From contig JAKAWM010000229.1 of assembly GCA_021827285.1 (NCBI GenBank), forward strand, positions 1 through 5,127: a stretch of 5,127 nucleotides of DNA, written 5' to 3'. Source of the stretch: Actinomycetes bacterium. Its GTDB lineage: Bacteria > Actinomycetota > Acidimicrobiia > Acidimicrobiales > Palsa-688. The position numbers were made by a program, and so were the translations under genes. Shown here one piece after another: positions 4,843 through 5,127 of this stretch (its first letter is position 1; every line of letters begins with the position of its first letter). The notes under the pieces were generated by a model. It saw only the letters and a list, made by a program, of their open reading frames with translations. It ran no database searches and was not told the origin of the DNA.

Positions 4843-5127
4843 CGTAGTGTGGCGTATTGCGCCTTGCGCTCGCAGCCAGGGGGAGCGACCTCGCGGCCTG
4901 CTCCCGGCGCCGTCCTTTCGAGATGGGGCTCGCCGACGACGAAGCCCGCACCTACGCTTGCCACCACGGCGCCCGAGGACGGAGGCATCGGGCCAAGCCC
5001 GGCTTCGGTGAACGCCGTCCCAGCACCACGGGCAGTTACCGGCCCCAAGGGTGCCCCTCCAGGGGCGGGGCCCACTTCGTCCGCCTTACCGGCAACGACA
5101 GCTGGCCGGTCCACTTTTACTTCCCCC
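4843..5127. other. Unassigned end region with competing open frames
   Basis: No gene can be assigned. On the minus strand a frame open from the window edge (GTG at 5114) runs to a TAA at 4731-4733. Its first 85 residues are Ala/Gly/Pro/Val-rich, but its last 40 pass through the palindromes and look random. On the plus strand a frame from ATG 4923 stays open to the edge with many G/C third positions, ending FVRLTGNDSWPVHFYF. Neither has a good ribosome binding site or a known motif. A gene continuing beyond the window is possible on either strand. Confidence 0.4.
5041..5072. repeat. GC-rich nested inverted repeat
   Basis: GGCCCC (5041-5046) pairs with GGGGCC (5067-5072), and GCCCCT (5053-5058) pairs with AGGGGC (5061-5066), leaving a six-base bulge on the left arm and a two-base centre. 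No T-run follows. In such GC-rich DNA it may be fortuitous. Confidence 0.4.

Overview
The window is moderately to highly GC-rich bacterial DNA with Shine-Dalgarno-led genes, secreted multidomain proteins and two decayed genes of types common in Actinobacteria: a small WYL-like protein and an IS4-type transposase. An actinobacterium is the best guess, by inference from family habits only. There is no rRNA, tRNA or other lineage marker. Gene density is low, so the window looks like accessory DNA in decay.

Layout, left to right. (1) 1-1294, plus strand: the 3' part of a gene for an extracellular protein. It has an unrecognised beta-rich region, one ricin-B-type lectin repeat, a Pro/Ser/Thr linker built on 15-bp DNA repeats, and a type I dockerin with two calcium loops. 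(2) 1275-1900: a possible overlapping small ORF with a strong ribosome binding site, a possible 40-aa lipoprotein-like peptide, and a weak promoter. (3) 1914-2366, plus strand: a confident 150-aa zinc-ribbon protein with two membrane segments and two further internal SD/ATG pairs. (4) 2367-2740: nothing convincing. (5) 2742-3512, minus strand: a frameshifted WYL-like gene, then the C-terminal remnant of an IS4-type transposase. (6) 3513-3539: a strong hairpin resembling IS200/IS605 element ends. (7) 3624-4730, minus strand: a confident 368-aa secreted protein with two Ig/FN3-like domains and a four-cysteine C-terminal domain. (8) 4731-4842: its leader, with several perfect inverted repeats around a candidate promoter. 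(9) 4843-5127: competing open frames, unassigned.

The two secreted proteins may both act at the cell surface or on carbohydrates, but they lie on opposite strands about 2.3 kb apart, and nothing in the sequence ties them together functionally. No defence system, CRISPR array or complete mobile element is present. The points most worth a second look are the lectin-dockerin fusion, the palindrome cluster before the minus-strand secreted gene, the layered starts in the zinc-ribbon membrane protein, and the orphan hairpin beside the transposase remnant.
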